Assembly: GCA_022749935.1 (NCBI GenBank)
Contig: JAKIWQ010000002.1
Location: forward strand, 66,480 to 107,585
Direction: 5' to 3'
DNA length: 41,106 nt
DNA from: Thermoplasmata archaeon
GTDB taxonomy: Archaea > Thermoplasmatota > Thermoplasmata > Lutacidiplasmatales > UBA184
Of the stretch, positions 18,823 to 27,644 are shown piece by piece. The notes beneath the pieces were generated by a model, which saw nothing but the letters and a program-made list of their open reading frames with translations, did no database searches and was not told where the DNA came from. Each line of letters starts with the position of its first letter. The first letter of the stretch is position 1. Position numbers and translations under genes: made by a program.

Positions 18823-20564
18823 CGGATGACGCCGAGCGCGATCTCCAAGGGCACGTCCCGCACGAAATTCTTCGTCCCGTGGATGACCCAGGCGCCCCGC
18901 GGAACGAATTCTCCGGTCGCGGCGGACTTCGAGACCTGGTCGGGGGTGACCCAGAACGCCGTAGCGGAGGCCAACCCCGCCCGCCAGGCCTTCGAAAAGG
19001 AGACCGCCCACTGGGCCGCTTCCCGAAGGGTAAGTTCCCCGACCACCGTCGGCGGCGTCGGCCGCTTCACGATGACGCTCGCCGCCCCGTGGAGGTCAGC
19101 GTGAAGGTAGTAATCCCCGTCCTTGAGGTTCCGGCGCACGACCAGGTCGTTGGACGGAGCGTCCCGCCCGGCGATGACGATCGCGCCCTCCGAACTGATG
19201 AACCAGCGAAATTTCTCGAACCAGAACGGCTTCTTGGCTCCGGTAAGGACCTCCGGCGCGCCGGGGGAACCGGCCTGCGGGGGCGGGAGGGGGGCGACCG
19301 CCCGGGCCGTCGTCTCAGAGAGGGCCGCTCGCGCTCCGGCCAGTTTCGTCGACCGCCGCTTGGCCTCCCGGAATAGCTTTTGGGCCGCCTCCCTCGGGGA
19401 ATCGGTGAATTCGAGCTCGACCGTGCGGCCTCCGAGTTCAACCCGGACCTGGCGCTCCTCCCCACCGGTGGCCCGCGCCTTCTCGACGGCCGCCTCGGCG
19501 TCCTGATAGTGGGCCAGGATCGCCTCGGCTCCGGCCTGGAGACTCGCGATCTCGGCGGTGAGTTCTTCGATCGCTCGGGTCTGACGCTCGAGGAGGCGCT
19601 CGACCTCCTTCCGTTCCGAGGACGCCGCGACCTCGCGGGGGCTCGGGGGGACGGGCACGACCGCCCGGAAGTACTCCCGTGCCGCCTCCGAGAAGGTGGT
19701 CCGTCGCTCCTCCGTCACGCCCGGAACGCCCTCCCATCGGTGCGAATGGTAGGGGGTCGCGTCGACGACCGCCCCCTCTCGAAAACTCAGGAACCCCGAG
19801 GGACGGTCCCCGAGCTCTCCGCGGAGCTCGGCGAGCGCCGCGTGCAGCGAGCGGGCCCGCTCCGGCGGGGCCGCCGTGGACGGTTCGGCTCCGTCGACGT
19901 GCATCCGTGCGACCGTCTCCTCGGCGAGCGGGCCCCCGAGGCCGAGCCGTGCCGCGAGCGTGCTCGTGAGGGAAGTACGGGATCGGGTGAGGACCTCCTC
20001 GATCCCGGCTTCCGGGAGCGTCCAGGGGTCGGTCCGTACCGGCGGTCGAAGGTACTCAGCGCCGACCCGGACCGACCGATGAGCCCATCGTCGACTCGAC
20101 GCCACGGCGACGATCTTCCGGTCCAGGGCCACCGTCACGTTCCCGGTCCCGAACATCTCGAGCGCGACCAGGAGCTCGGAAGGTGTGTCCCCCCGAGTGA
20201 ATCCGATCTCGAGGAACCGCTCTCCGGACGGCTCGGCGACCCGGGCGAGCGTCGCGCCCGTCAGAATCCGGCGCAGCTCCCGGGCAAACGGGGAAAGTTC
20301 CTCCGAACGCTCCGAACCGAACGGAATCAAGGCCGTGTACCGGCCCGGAACCAAGAGGAGTTCGCGCCGGCCCTCACTCCGCGAACGAAGCGCTAACGAC
20401 CAGCCGCCCTCCGCCAGGTCGAACGCCTTGTCCACGTGGGCCCGGTCGAGGCCCCGGATCTCCCGGGTCACGGCGAGCGTATCGAGGGCGGTGAAGCGGT
20501 CCTTCGTGCTCGGCCCGACCGCCATCGTGCGCCGCCTCGGCCGGGCCGAGCGACTCGCCGCCAC
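18624..20564 (-). CDS. NFACT family protein (archaeal Rqc2/NEMF/FbpA homologue)
   Basis: FTALDTLAVTREIRGL N-terminus, coiled coil, C-terminal NFACT-R KPFWFEKFRWFISSEGAIVIAGRDAPSNDLVVRRNLKDGDYYLHADLHGAASVIVK. Confidence 0.93.
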   Translation of the reverse strand: MAASRSARPRRRTMAVGPSTKDRFTALDTLAVTREIRGLDRAHVDKAFDLAEGGWSLALRSRSEGRRELLLVPGRYTALIPFGSERSEELSPFARELRRILTGATLARVAEPSGERFLEIGFTRGDTPSELLVALEMFGTGNVTVALDRKIVAVASSRRWAHRSVRVGAEYLRPPVRTDPWTLPEAGIEEVLTRSRTSLTSTLAARLGLGGPLAEETVARMHVDGAEPSTAAPPERARSLHAALAELRGELGDRPSGFLSFREGAVVDATPYHSHRWEGVPGVTEERRTTFSEAAREYFRAVVPVPPSPREVAASSERKEVERLLERQTRAIEELTAEIASLQAGAEAILAHYQDAEAAVEKARATGGEERQVRVELGGRTVELEFTDSPREAAQKLFREAKRRSTKLAGARAALSETTARAVAPLPPPQAGSPGAPEVLTGAKKPFWFEKFRWFISSEGAIVIAGRDAPSNDLVVRRNLKDGDYYLHADLHGAASVIVKRPTPPTVVGELTLREAAQWAVSFSKAWRAGLASATAFWVTPDQVSKSAATGEFVPRGAWVIHGTKNFVRDVPLEIALGVIRYEGRERWSGAPEPAVRSRGEVRAVLRPGEERDRPAVERSLATSLGVSRSLLQSLLPAGGISVLRT

Positions 20565-20583
20565 GCATTAAGAGTATGTCGTG

Positions 20584-21732
20584 ATGGGCCGCGTCGTGCC
20601 CACGGCCGAAGGGACGACCCCGAAGGAATGGCGCGCGCGGGCACGCGCGTTCGCCGCCGCCGAGGTCCGGCCTCACGCGGTCACGATCGATCGCACGGAC
20701 CGGATTCCCCCCGGGATTATTCACGGACTCGCGGGGCAGCGGTTCACCGCGCTCGGGCTGCCTCCGAAGTGGGGAGGCGAGGACGCCGACACCGAGGCCG
20801 TCTGCGGGGTCCTGGAGGAGCTCGCGGGGGTCAGCGCCGCGGTCGCCGTCACCTTGGCGGTCCACCTCTCGGTGTGCGCCGTACCGATCGCCCAGTGGGG
20901 CACCCCCGAGCAACAGGAGGAGTGGCTCCCCGCTCTCGCGTGTGGAGAACGGATGGGCGCGTTCGGGCTCACCGAACCCGGCGCCGGCTCGGATACGGCG
21001 TCGCTCCGGAGCAAGTACGAGCGAACTCCCGAGGGATTCGTCCTCCACGGCTCGAAGACGTTCATTTCAAACGCGGCGTCCGCCGGCCTTCTCCTCATCT
21101 TTGCGACCAAGGACCCCGGACTCGGGTCCCACGGGATCTCCGGATTTCTCGTCCCGGGAGGAACGGCCGGGTTCTCGGTGACCCAGCGGTTCGACAAGCT
21201 CGGACTGCGGGGAAGCGAGACGACCGAGCTCCGGCTCGAAAATGTTCGACTCCCCCTCGGCGCCCTCCTCGGACCGGAGGGCTCGGGACTCAAGGTGGCG
21301 TTGAGCGCCCTCGCCGGAGGACGCGTGGGGATCGCCAGCTGTGCGCTCGGGGTAGCACAGGCCGCCTTCGAGGAGATGCAGCGGGCCGTTCGAGAAGCGG
21401 ACGCGGATTGGAAGCGAACGCTCCTCGCGCGCGCGTTCGTCGAGCTCGCCTCGGCCCGAGCCCTGGTCCAGGAAGCCGTACGAGCGCGCGACCAGGGGCG
21501 ACCCTTCGCGACCGAGGCGTCCGCGGCTAAGCTTGTAGCCTCCCGAGCGGCCGTCTCGATCGCCTCGGCGGGAGTCGATGTGGCCGGCCCCGCCGGGGCC
21601 CGGGCCGGTGCGGAGGCCGAGCGTCTCTGGCGGGATGCACGGGTCTTTCCGATCGTCGAGGGGACCACGGAAATTCAGGAACTGATCCTCGCACGAAGCC
21701 TCCTCGAAGGGGAACTCCGGCCAACCGCTTAG
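20584..21732 (+). CDS. Acyl-CoA dehydrogenase
   Basis: GAFGLTEPGAGSDTASLRSKYE...LHGSKTFISNA...FDKLGLRGSETTELRLENVRLP...VFPIVEGTTEIQELILAR. Confidence 0.95.
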   Translation: MGRVVPTAEGTTPKEWRARARAFAAAEVRPHAVTIDRTDRIPPGIIHGLAGQRFTALGLPPKWGGEDADTEAVCGVLEELAGVSAAVAVTLAVHLSVCAVPIAQWGTPEQQEEWLPALACGERMGAFGLTEPGAGSDTASLRSKYERTPEGFVLHGSKTFISNAASAGLLLIFATKDPGLGSHGISGFLVPGGTAGFSVTQRFDKLGLRGSETTELRLENVRLPLGALLGPEGSGLKVALSALAGGRVGIASCALGVAQAAFEEMQRAVREADADWKRTLLARAFVELASARALVQEAVRARDQGRPFATEASAAKLVASRAAVSIASAGVDVAGPAGARAGAEAERLWRDARVFPIVEGTTEIQELILARSLLEGELRPTA

Positions 21733-21755
21733 TACGACACCCAACTCGGGACGAC

Positions 21756-24059
21756 GTGCCGGGCCGCTCCCGTTCATCGCCTCCTCCCAAGGGGGCCGTT
21801 CGTGCTCCCACTTCGATCGTCCCGTTGGCGGACCTCCCCATCGACGCCGACCTCCGCCGCGTGCTGGAGGCCGACGGGATCCGGGCGCTCTACCCGCCCC
21901 AAGCGGCGGCCCTCGGCCCGGTGATGGCCGGGGAGAGCCTCCTCCTCGCGTGCCCCACGGCGAGCGGAAAGTCCCTGGTCGCTTACCTCGCGCTCCTGCG
22001 GGCGACCCGGGCCCACCGGACCGGGCTCTATCTCGTGCCGCTCCGGGCGCTGGCCCAGGAGAAGGCGGAGGAACTCGAGCGGTTCGCCGAGCTCGGCCTC
22101 AAGGTGGGTCTTTCGACCGGGGATTTCGACCTCTCGGCGGAGAAGCTCGACCGGCTGGACGTCCTGGTCGCGACGAGCGAGAAAGCCGACGGGTTGTTGC
22201 GCAGAGGCAGCCCGTGGCTCGACCGTCTCGGGGTCGTGGTTGCCGACGAGGTGCACCTGCTTCGCGACCCGGAACGGGGACCGACCCTCGAGGTGAGCCT
22301 CACCCGACTTCGGCGGAAGTACCCGGACCTTCAGGTGGTCGCACTCTCGGCCACCGTCGGCAACTCGACCGAGGTGGCCGATTGGCTCGGGGCCCGCCAC
22401 ATCGCCAGCGATTTCCGGCCGGTGCCCCTCCAGCTCGGAGTCTACTCGGACGGCCGGATCCTCTTCACCGACCTTTCGCATCGGGAGATCGCCCCTCCGG
22501 GAGAGGCGATCCCCCGGCTCGTTCGCACCGTCATCGAGGACGGCGGACAGGCGCTCGTCTTTGTGAACAGCCGACGCGCCAGCGAGCAGGTCGCGGAGGC
22601 CCTCGTTCCCACGGTGCGATCCCTGCTGACCCCGGCCGAGCGGGTCCGCGCGAAGGAATGGACGGTCGAACTGGGAGGGGCGTCCGACGAGGACACTCAG
22701 GGGATGCGGAGGTTGACGGGGCTGATCCCCTACGGCGTCGCGTTCCACAACGCGTCCCTCACGAACCCCGAACGCAGGATCGTGGAGAAGGCGTTCCGGG
22801 AGCGGACGCTCAAGGTATTGGTGGCGACCCCGACCCTGGCCGCCGGCATCAACCTCCCCGCGCGTCGCGTCATCGTGCGGGACACGAGCCGGTACGAGGG
22901 GCGGATCGGAATGCAGGCCCCCATCCCCGCCGGCGAGATCCACCAGATGCTAGGCCGGGCCGGGCGACCGCGGTTCGACGTCTCGGGTGAGGCACTCCTC
23001 CTGGCCCGCTCCGCGGAAGAGGAGGAACGGCTCCTCGACGACTACCTCTCCGCTCCCCCCGAGGACGTCGTCAGCCGGCTCGCCGCCGAACCGGCCCTGC
23101 GAATGCACGTCCTCGCGCTGGTGGCGAGCGGTGCGGTCCGATCCGAGGCCGAACTGACCTCCTTCTTTGCCGCCACCTTCTACGGGAGGACCCTCCCGCT
23201 CATCGAGCTCGAGACCAAGGTACGGAACGTTCGACGATTCTTGGAGGAGAACGACTTCCTCACTCCGGGAGCCCGACTCGAGGCCACCCGGTTCGGGCGG
23301 CTGACGAGCGACCTGTATCTCGACCCCCTGACCGCGGTCGTGCTTCGCCAGGTTCTCGAACGGGCCCCGATCGGGGTGAAGCCGTTCGCGCTCCTCGCGG
23401 CCGTCGCGACCACTCCCGACCTGCCTCCGCTCTACCTGCGACGGGATGACGAGGCCGACCTGATGGTCCGCTTCACCGACGAGCTCGAAGAGATTCTCGT
23501 CAAGCCTGATGAGGCCCCGCTCCACCTCGACCTCGACGGGATTCTGGCCTCCCTCAAGACCGCGAGCGTGCTGGAAGCGTGGATCGATGAGGTCCCGATC
23601 GTCGAACTGACCGAACGCTGGGGGATCGGAGCGGGCGACCTGCGCACGAAGGTCGAGGACGCCGAATGGCTGCTGTATGCGGCGGGGCGACTCGCTGCGA
23701 CGTTCCAGCGCCGCCTCGGCCGGGCGATCGACGACCTCGCGACCCGCGTCCGGTATGGAGCTCGGGAGGAACTCCTCGACCTGGTCCGGATGCGCGGGAT
23801 CGGCCGGGTCCGTTCGCGGATGCTCTACCGAGCGGGGTTTGCCGACCGGGAGGCGCTCCGACGGGCCCCGGCCGACCGGATCGCGGTCGCGCTCCACTCC
23901 CGGACGCTCGCGGACCTGGTCCTCAGTCAACTCGGTCGGAAGGGAGAGGTGGGTGCGACGGGGGAGAGTACCCTTGCGTCCCCGGTCCCGGCGGCTCCCA
24001 AGGGGAGGAAACCGAAGGTCCGGCGGCTCGACGAGTATCCGGCGGAAGGGCCGTCGTGA
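21756..24059 (+). CDS. hel308: Hel308/Ski2-type ATP-dependent DNA helicase
   Basis: LACPTASGKSLVAYLALL, VVADEVHLL (DEVH), VVALSATVGN, VATPTLAAGINLPARRVIVRD, HQMLGRAGRPRFD; C-terminal HhH-like LVRMRGIGRVRSRMLYRAGF. Confidence 0.93.
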   Translation: MPGRSRSSPPPKGAVRAPTSIVPLADLPIDADLRRVLEADGIRALYPPQAAALGPVMAGESLLLACPTASGKSLVAYLALLRATRAHRTGLYLVPLRALAQEKAEELERFAELGLKVGLSTGDFDLSAEKLDRLDVLVATSEKADGLLRRGSPWLDRLGVVVADEVHLLRDPERGPTLEVSLTRLRRKYPDLQVVALSATVGNSTEVADWLGARHIASDFRPVPLQLGVYSDGRILFTDLSHREIAPPGEAIPRLVRTVIEDGGQALVFVNSRRASEQVAEALVPTVRSLLTPAERVRAKEWTVELGGASDEDTQGMRRLTGLIPYGVAFHNASLTNPERRIVEKAFRERTLKVLVATPTLAAGINLPARRVIVRDTSRYEGRIGMQAPIPAGEIHQMLGRAGRPRFDVSGEALLLARSAEEEERLLDDYLSAPPEDVVSRLAAEPALRMHVLALVASGAVRSEAELTSFFAATFYGRTLPLIELETKVRNVRRFLEENDFLTPGARLEATRFGRLTSDLYLDPLTAVVLRQVLERAPIGVKPFALLAAVATTPDLPPLYLRRDDEADLMVRFTDELEEILVKPDEAPLHLDLDGILASLKTASVLEAWIDEVPIVELTERWGIGAGDLRTKVEDAEWLLYAAGRLAATFQRRLGRAIDDLATRVRYGAREELLDLVRMRGIGRVRSRMLYRAGFADREALRRAPADRIAVALHSRTLADLVLSQLGRKGEVGATGESTLASPVPAAPKGRKPKVRRLDEYPAEGPS

Positions 24060-25137
24060 CCCATTCGTCCACGGGCGTGAGCACGCGGACGATCGAGCGA
24101 GTGCCCCCCATCCCTCCGGGGCGGATCTCGCGTCGCAGATAGCCGGCCTGCTCCAACCGCACGATCCGACGCCAGAGGGTCGTCGCAGGGAGCGGGCGAT
24201 TCCCTTCTTCCTCGGCAAACTGGGCCTCCCACCGCCGTACCTCACCGACCCCGGCCTCCCGGTCGCGGACCGCGGACTCGATGGCTCGGACGACGTGGGG
24301 TTCCACGGTGACCGGAGCGGATCGGAGTCCAAAGGGAACCTCCCCTCGGACCGCGCGCATCCCGCCGATCAATTCGCGCCGGAGCAGGTCGAGGGCAAGG
24401 GACGCATTCGCACCCTCCTCGACGGCCCGGGTCACGACTCGGACGACGAGCGCCGGTGGGACGGGCCGACCGAGAGACCGCTCCGCGCGGTCTCGAACGA
24501 TGGAGGCCAGGATTCGGTCGGAGTATGGGACCAGAGGCACCGCGGGGCCGAGCGTGAACCGGCCGTCGAGCGAGGCCTCGGCCGACTGGACTCCCTCCGG
24601 AGTTCCCGCGACCAGGGTCCAGGTGGGCGGTAGCCCGTTCTCGCCCTCCGGAAGGAATCGATCCGGATCCCCGAGGGCTCGAAGGATCGGACCGAGGTCC
24701 GGACCTCCCACACTGACGTCGTCCAAGACCAGGACGGAGGCGCGCCCCTCCCGACGGAGACGACGGAGAACTCCCGCGATCACCTCGGAGAGCGGGAAAC
24801 CGCGCCCGTCGAACCCGGGGTCGAGATGGCGAAGCATCGCGCTCGCCACGCCATGGGCTCCCCGAAGACCCGGGGTCCGAGTCACCAGCACCCGGGGCGA
24901 CGCCGACAGTCCCCCGGCGCGGAGGGAGTCCGCTACGGTCCGCGCCGCTCTCCGGGCCACCGTGCTCGTACCACTCCCCCGGGGTCCGTGGACCGCCACG
25001 AACCAAGGAGGGGGTGCGCGAGGGTGCGGCGGGTCGAGTCTCCGGACGGTTTCGGCGACCTCCCGCTCCCTTCCCGTGGCGACGGGAGGCAACCAATCTC
25101 GAGCCAAGACTTCCGGGTGCCGGGCTTCGAACATCAT
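23923..25137 (-). CDS. Orc1/Cdc6-like AAA+ protein with degenerate Walker A
   Basis: GREREVAETVRRL, FVAVHGPRGSGTSTVARRA (Walker A K replaced by T), VLVLDDV, EEGANASLALDLLRRELI, C-terminal winged-helix-like segment TTLWRRIVRLEQAGYLRREI. Confidence 0.72.
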   Translation of the reverse strand: MMFEARHPEVLARDWLPPVATGREREVAETVRRLDPPHPRAPPPWFVAVHGPRGSGTSTVARRAARTVADSLRAGGLSASPRVLVTRTPGLRGAHGVASAMLRHLDPGFDGRGFPLSEVIAGVLRRLRREGRASVLVLDDVSVGGPDLGPILRALGDPDRFLPEGENGLPPTWTLVAGTPEGVQSAEASLDGRFTLGPAVPLVPYSDRILASIVRDRAERSLGRPVPPALVVRVVTRAVEEGANASLALDLLRRELIGGMRAVRGEVPFGLRSAPVTVEPHVVRAIESAVRDREAGVGEVRRWEAQFAEEEGNRPLPATTLWRRIVRLEQAGYLRREIRPGGMGGTRSIVRVLTPVDEWVTTALPPDTRRAAGPSVSSPWEPPGPGTQGYSPPSHPPLPSDRVD

Positions 25138-25140
25138 TCG

Positions 25141-25175
25141 TTACATTACTATCGTGTATAAGAATACTGATGTGA
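25141..25175 (-). promoter_or_regulatory. AT-rich promoter with imperfect dyad upstream of the Orc1/Cdc6-like gene
   Basis: TTACATTACTAT-cgtgtataaga-ATACTGATGTGA (9/12 arm matches) around a minus-strand TATA-like TTATACAC ~27 nt before ATG at 25137. Confidence 0.55.
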
Positions 25176-25313
25176 CGTATCCTGGCCGTATGAACGCTGC
25201 GAGAAGGGACGAACCAGGCGACCTAGACTGGAAGCCGCCGAGGGGTGTCCCGGATTTCACGAGCCATTCGGGCCGAGCATGGTCCCTCACGTTCCGGTGG
25301 GTTTGCTCTCGGC

Positions 25314-25337
25314 GGAGGGGCCGTTACGGCCGCCTCC
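25314..25337. promoter_or_regulatory. Inverted repeat upstream of the TATA-like box of the isocitrate/isopropylmalate dehydrogenase gene
   Basis: GGAGGGGCCGT-T-ACGGCC(G)CCTCC (11 pairs, one bulged G), followed by CCTTAAAT and ATG 25377. Confidence 0.5.
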
Positions 25338-25376
25338 TTAAATCCGCCCAACGCTCCGCCGACCCCGGAAGGCCCG

Positions 25377-26486
25377 ATGGGACACCGCGTCACGCTCATT
25401 CCCGGAGACGGAATCGGACCGGAAGTTACCTCGGCCGCTCGGCTGGTGGCCGAAGCCACGGGGATCTCCTTCGATTGGGACGTCGTGGAAGCCGGGGAGG
25501 CGGCAATCAAGGCTTCCGGGACTCCCCTACCGGAGGCGGTGCTCGATTCCGTCCGGCGGAATCGGATCGCCCTCAAGGGTCCGATCACGACTCCGATCGG
25601 CGGTGGATTCCGATCGGTGAACGTATCGCTCCGACAGACACTTGACCTGTATGCTTCCGTACGTCCGTCCCGGTCCATCGCGGGAGAGGGTACTCGATTC
25701 CCGGAGACCGACCTCGTCGTTGTCCGAGAGGCCACGGAGGGCCTCTACTCCGGAGTGGAGCATTGGGTCGACCGGGACCATTCTGCGGCCGAGACGGTGA
25801 ACGTGATCACCCGCAAGGCCTCCGACCGGATTTGCCGATTCGCGTTCGAACTCGCTCGGCGGGACCACCGCCGAAAAGTCACCGCCGTCCACAAGGCCAA
25901 CATCATGAAAACGACCGGAGCGCTCTTCCAGACCGCGTTCCGGGAGGTGGCGGCCAAGTATCCGGACATTCCGGCCGACGAGCGGCTGATCGACAACATG
26001 TGCATGCAGCTCGTGAAGCGGCCGTCGGAGTACGACGTCATCGTGACGACCAATCTGTTCGGCGACATCCTTTCTGACCTGTGCGCGGGACTCGCGGGAG
26101 GGCTCGGCGTCGCACCGGGCGCCTTGTACGGTGATTCGCTCGCGGTGTTCGAACCGGTGCACGGGTCGGCCCCGAAGTACGCCGGTCAGGACCGGGCCGA
26201 CCCGGTCGCCGAGATCCTCTGCGTGGAGTTGATGCTCCGGCACCTCGGGGAGACGAAGGCGGCCGACCGGGTCTTCCGGGCCGTCTGGGAAACCATCGCC
26301 GAGAAAAAGGTCGTGACGTACGACCTCGCGCTCCCCGGGTACACGAGCCGGCCCGTCGCGCCTTCCACCTGCTCTGCCATGGCAAAAGAGATCGCTCGGA
26401 AAGTTCCGATCGTGGACCCCAATCTCCCCCTACCCGCTCCCAAGGCTCCCGGGGCGCCGAGCGCGGACCCGGCACTCGAGACCTGA
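25377..26486 (+). CDS. Isocitrate/isopropylmalate dehydrogenase family protein (probably isocitrate dehydrogenase)
   Basis: VTLIPGDGIGPEV, VNVSLRQTLDLYASVRP, DLVVVREATEGLYSGVEH, VHKANIMKTTGALF, NLFGDILSDLCAGLAGGLGVAPGALYGD. Confidence 0.92.
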   Translation: MGHRVTLIPGDGIGPEVTSAARLVAEATGISFDWDVVEAGEAAIKASGTPLPEAVLDSVRRNRIALKGPITTPIGGGFRSVNVSLRQTLDLYASVRPSRSIAGEGTRFPETDLVVVREATEGLYSGVEHWVDRDHSAAETVNVITRKASDRICRFAFELARRDHRRKVTAVHKANIMKTTGALFQTAFREVAAKYPDIPADERLIDNMCMQLVKRPSEYDVIVTTNLFGDILSDLCAGLAGGLGVAPGALYGDSLAVFEPVHGSAPKYAGQDRADPVAEILCVELMLRHLGETKAADRVFRAVWETIAEKKVVTYDLALPGYTSRPVAPSTCSAMAKEIARKVPIVDPNLPLPAPKAPGAPSADPALET

Positions 26487-26624
26487 GCCCAGGTCAGTTT
26501 CCGGTCGGCTGCCCCGCATGGGAGTACCTCGGAGGGCCGGCGACCTCGGTCGATTCGTCCTGCCGGCACGCCGATCATTCCTGCCGCGGCACCTTAGGTA
26601 CTCCGGACGAGAAACTCGGAGGCC

Positions 26625-27035
26625 TTAGTCGCCCAGCACCTTTACGACCACCCGTTTCCGCCGTTGACCATCGAACTCCGCGTAGAACACCTGCTCCCAG
26701 GGTCCGAGGTCGAGGTCGCCCCCCGTCACGGGAACGATCACTTGGTGTCCGAGGAGCAGGTTCTTCAGGTGAGCGTCCCCGTTCGATTCCCCCGTGTGGT
26801 GATGCTCGTACTCTCCCGGCGGAGCGAGTCGGTCGGCCCAGGCCGCGATGTCCCGAAGGAGCCCGGATTCGTTGTCATTCACGTACACGGCCGACGTGAT
26901 GTGCATGGAGGAGACGAGGACCATTCCGTCACGGACACCGCTCGCCTTCACGACGGCCCGGACCCGCTCGGTGATGTTGAGGAACTCCCGTGGGGCGCGG
27001 GTCTCGAAGACCAGATACTCGGTCCAGTGTGCCAT
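26625..27035 (-). CDS. YjbQ/UPF0047 family protein (secondary thiamine-phosphate synthase-like)
   Basis: SSMHITSAVYVNDNESGLLRDI, GDAHLKNLLLGHQVIVPVTGGDLDLGPWEQVFYAEFDGQRRKRVVVKV. Confidence 0.93.
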   Translation of the reverse strand: MAHWTEYLVFETRAPREFLNITERVRAVVKASGVRDGMVLVSSMHITSAVYVNDNESGLLRDIAAWADRLAPPGEYEHHHTGESNGDAHLKNLLLGHQVIVPVTGGDLDLGPWEQVFYAEFDGQRRKRVVVKVLGD

Positions 27036-27099
27036 GGCGCCACGTTCCGACGGGTAGGTTTAAGGTCGCGGGAAACGCCTCGCAGAGGGGAGGACCCTG

Positions 27100-27627
27100 G
27101 TGGCAGCCCCCCGTCCGGTGCGGATACCCCGTGCGAGCCCGACCCCCCGCGCCGCGATGACCGCCGGCGACCTTGTCGAGCACCGCCCGAATGAGGCGGG
27201 CACCCAGCGGGCGTTCCGGTTCGCGGTGTTCTACGTCCTCGCGCTGGTCGTGCTCGACGCGACGCTCGTCCTGTTCGACCTTTCCTCCCCCGTGGGGCGG
27301 GAGCCGGGCTCAGAAAGCGGCCTGGGTCTGTTCACCGCCTTCGCGCTCGTCCTCGCGGTCGGGAGCGTCCTCTTCGCCCTGTCACCGGCTCCTCGGCACG
27401 TCGATTTCCGGACGGACGGCGTGGTCGTGGTCGGTCGCTGGGGTCACCGACGCTGGTTCCCGGTGGCGGGAGACCTCAACCCCAAGGTGGTGCGCCATTA
27501 TCCGGCGGGGTTGCTGTCGAGCCGTCCGGTCGACATTGTCGAGTTGGTCGATCGTACGGGCCACCGGCGAAACTACCAGGTCGACGCGGGGCTGTTCGCT
27601 CCCCCGACGGGCACGAATCCCCCCTAA
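27100..27627 (+). CDS. Hypothetical membrane protein (two predicted TM segments); start could be 27157
   Basis: Hydrophobic segments FRFAVFYVLALVVLDATLVLF and GLFTAFALVLAVGSVLFAL; GTG 27100 preceded by GGGGAGGA, alternative ATG at 27157. Confidence 0.6.
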   Translation: MAAPRPVRIPRASPTPRAAMTAGDLVEHRPNEAGTQRAFRFAVFYVLALVVLDATLVLFDLSSPVGREPGSESGLGLFTAFALVLAVGSVLFALSPAPRHVDFRTDGVVVVGRWGHRRWFPVAGDLNPKVVRHYPAGLLSSRPVDIVELVDRTGHRRNYQVDAGLFAPPTGTNPP

Positions 27628-27644
27628 GGGGGTTCCGGACCGGA

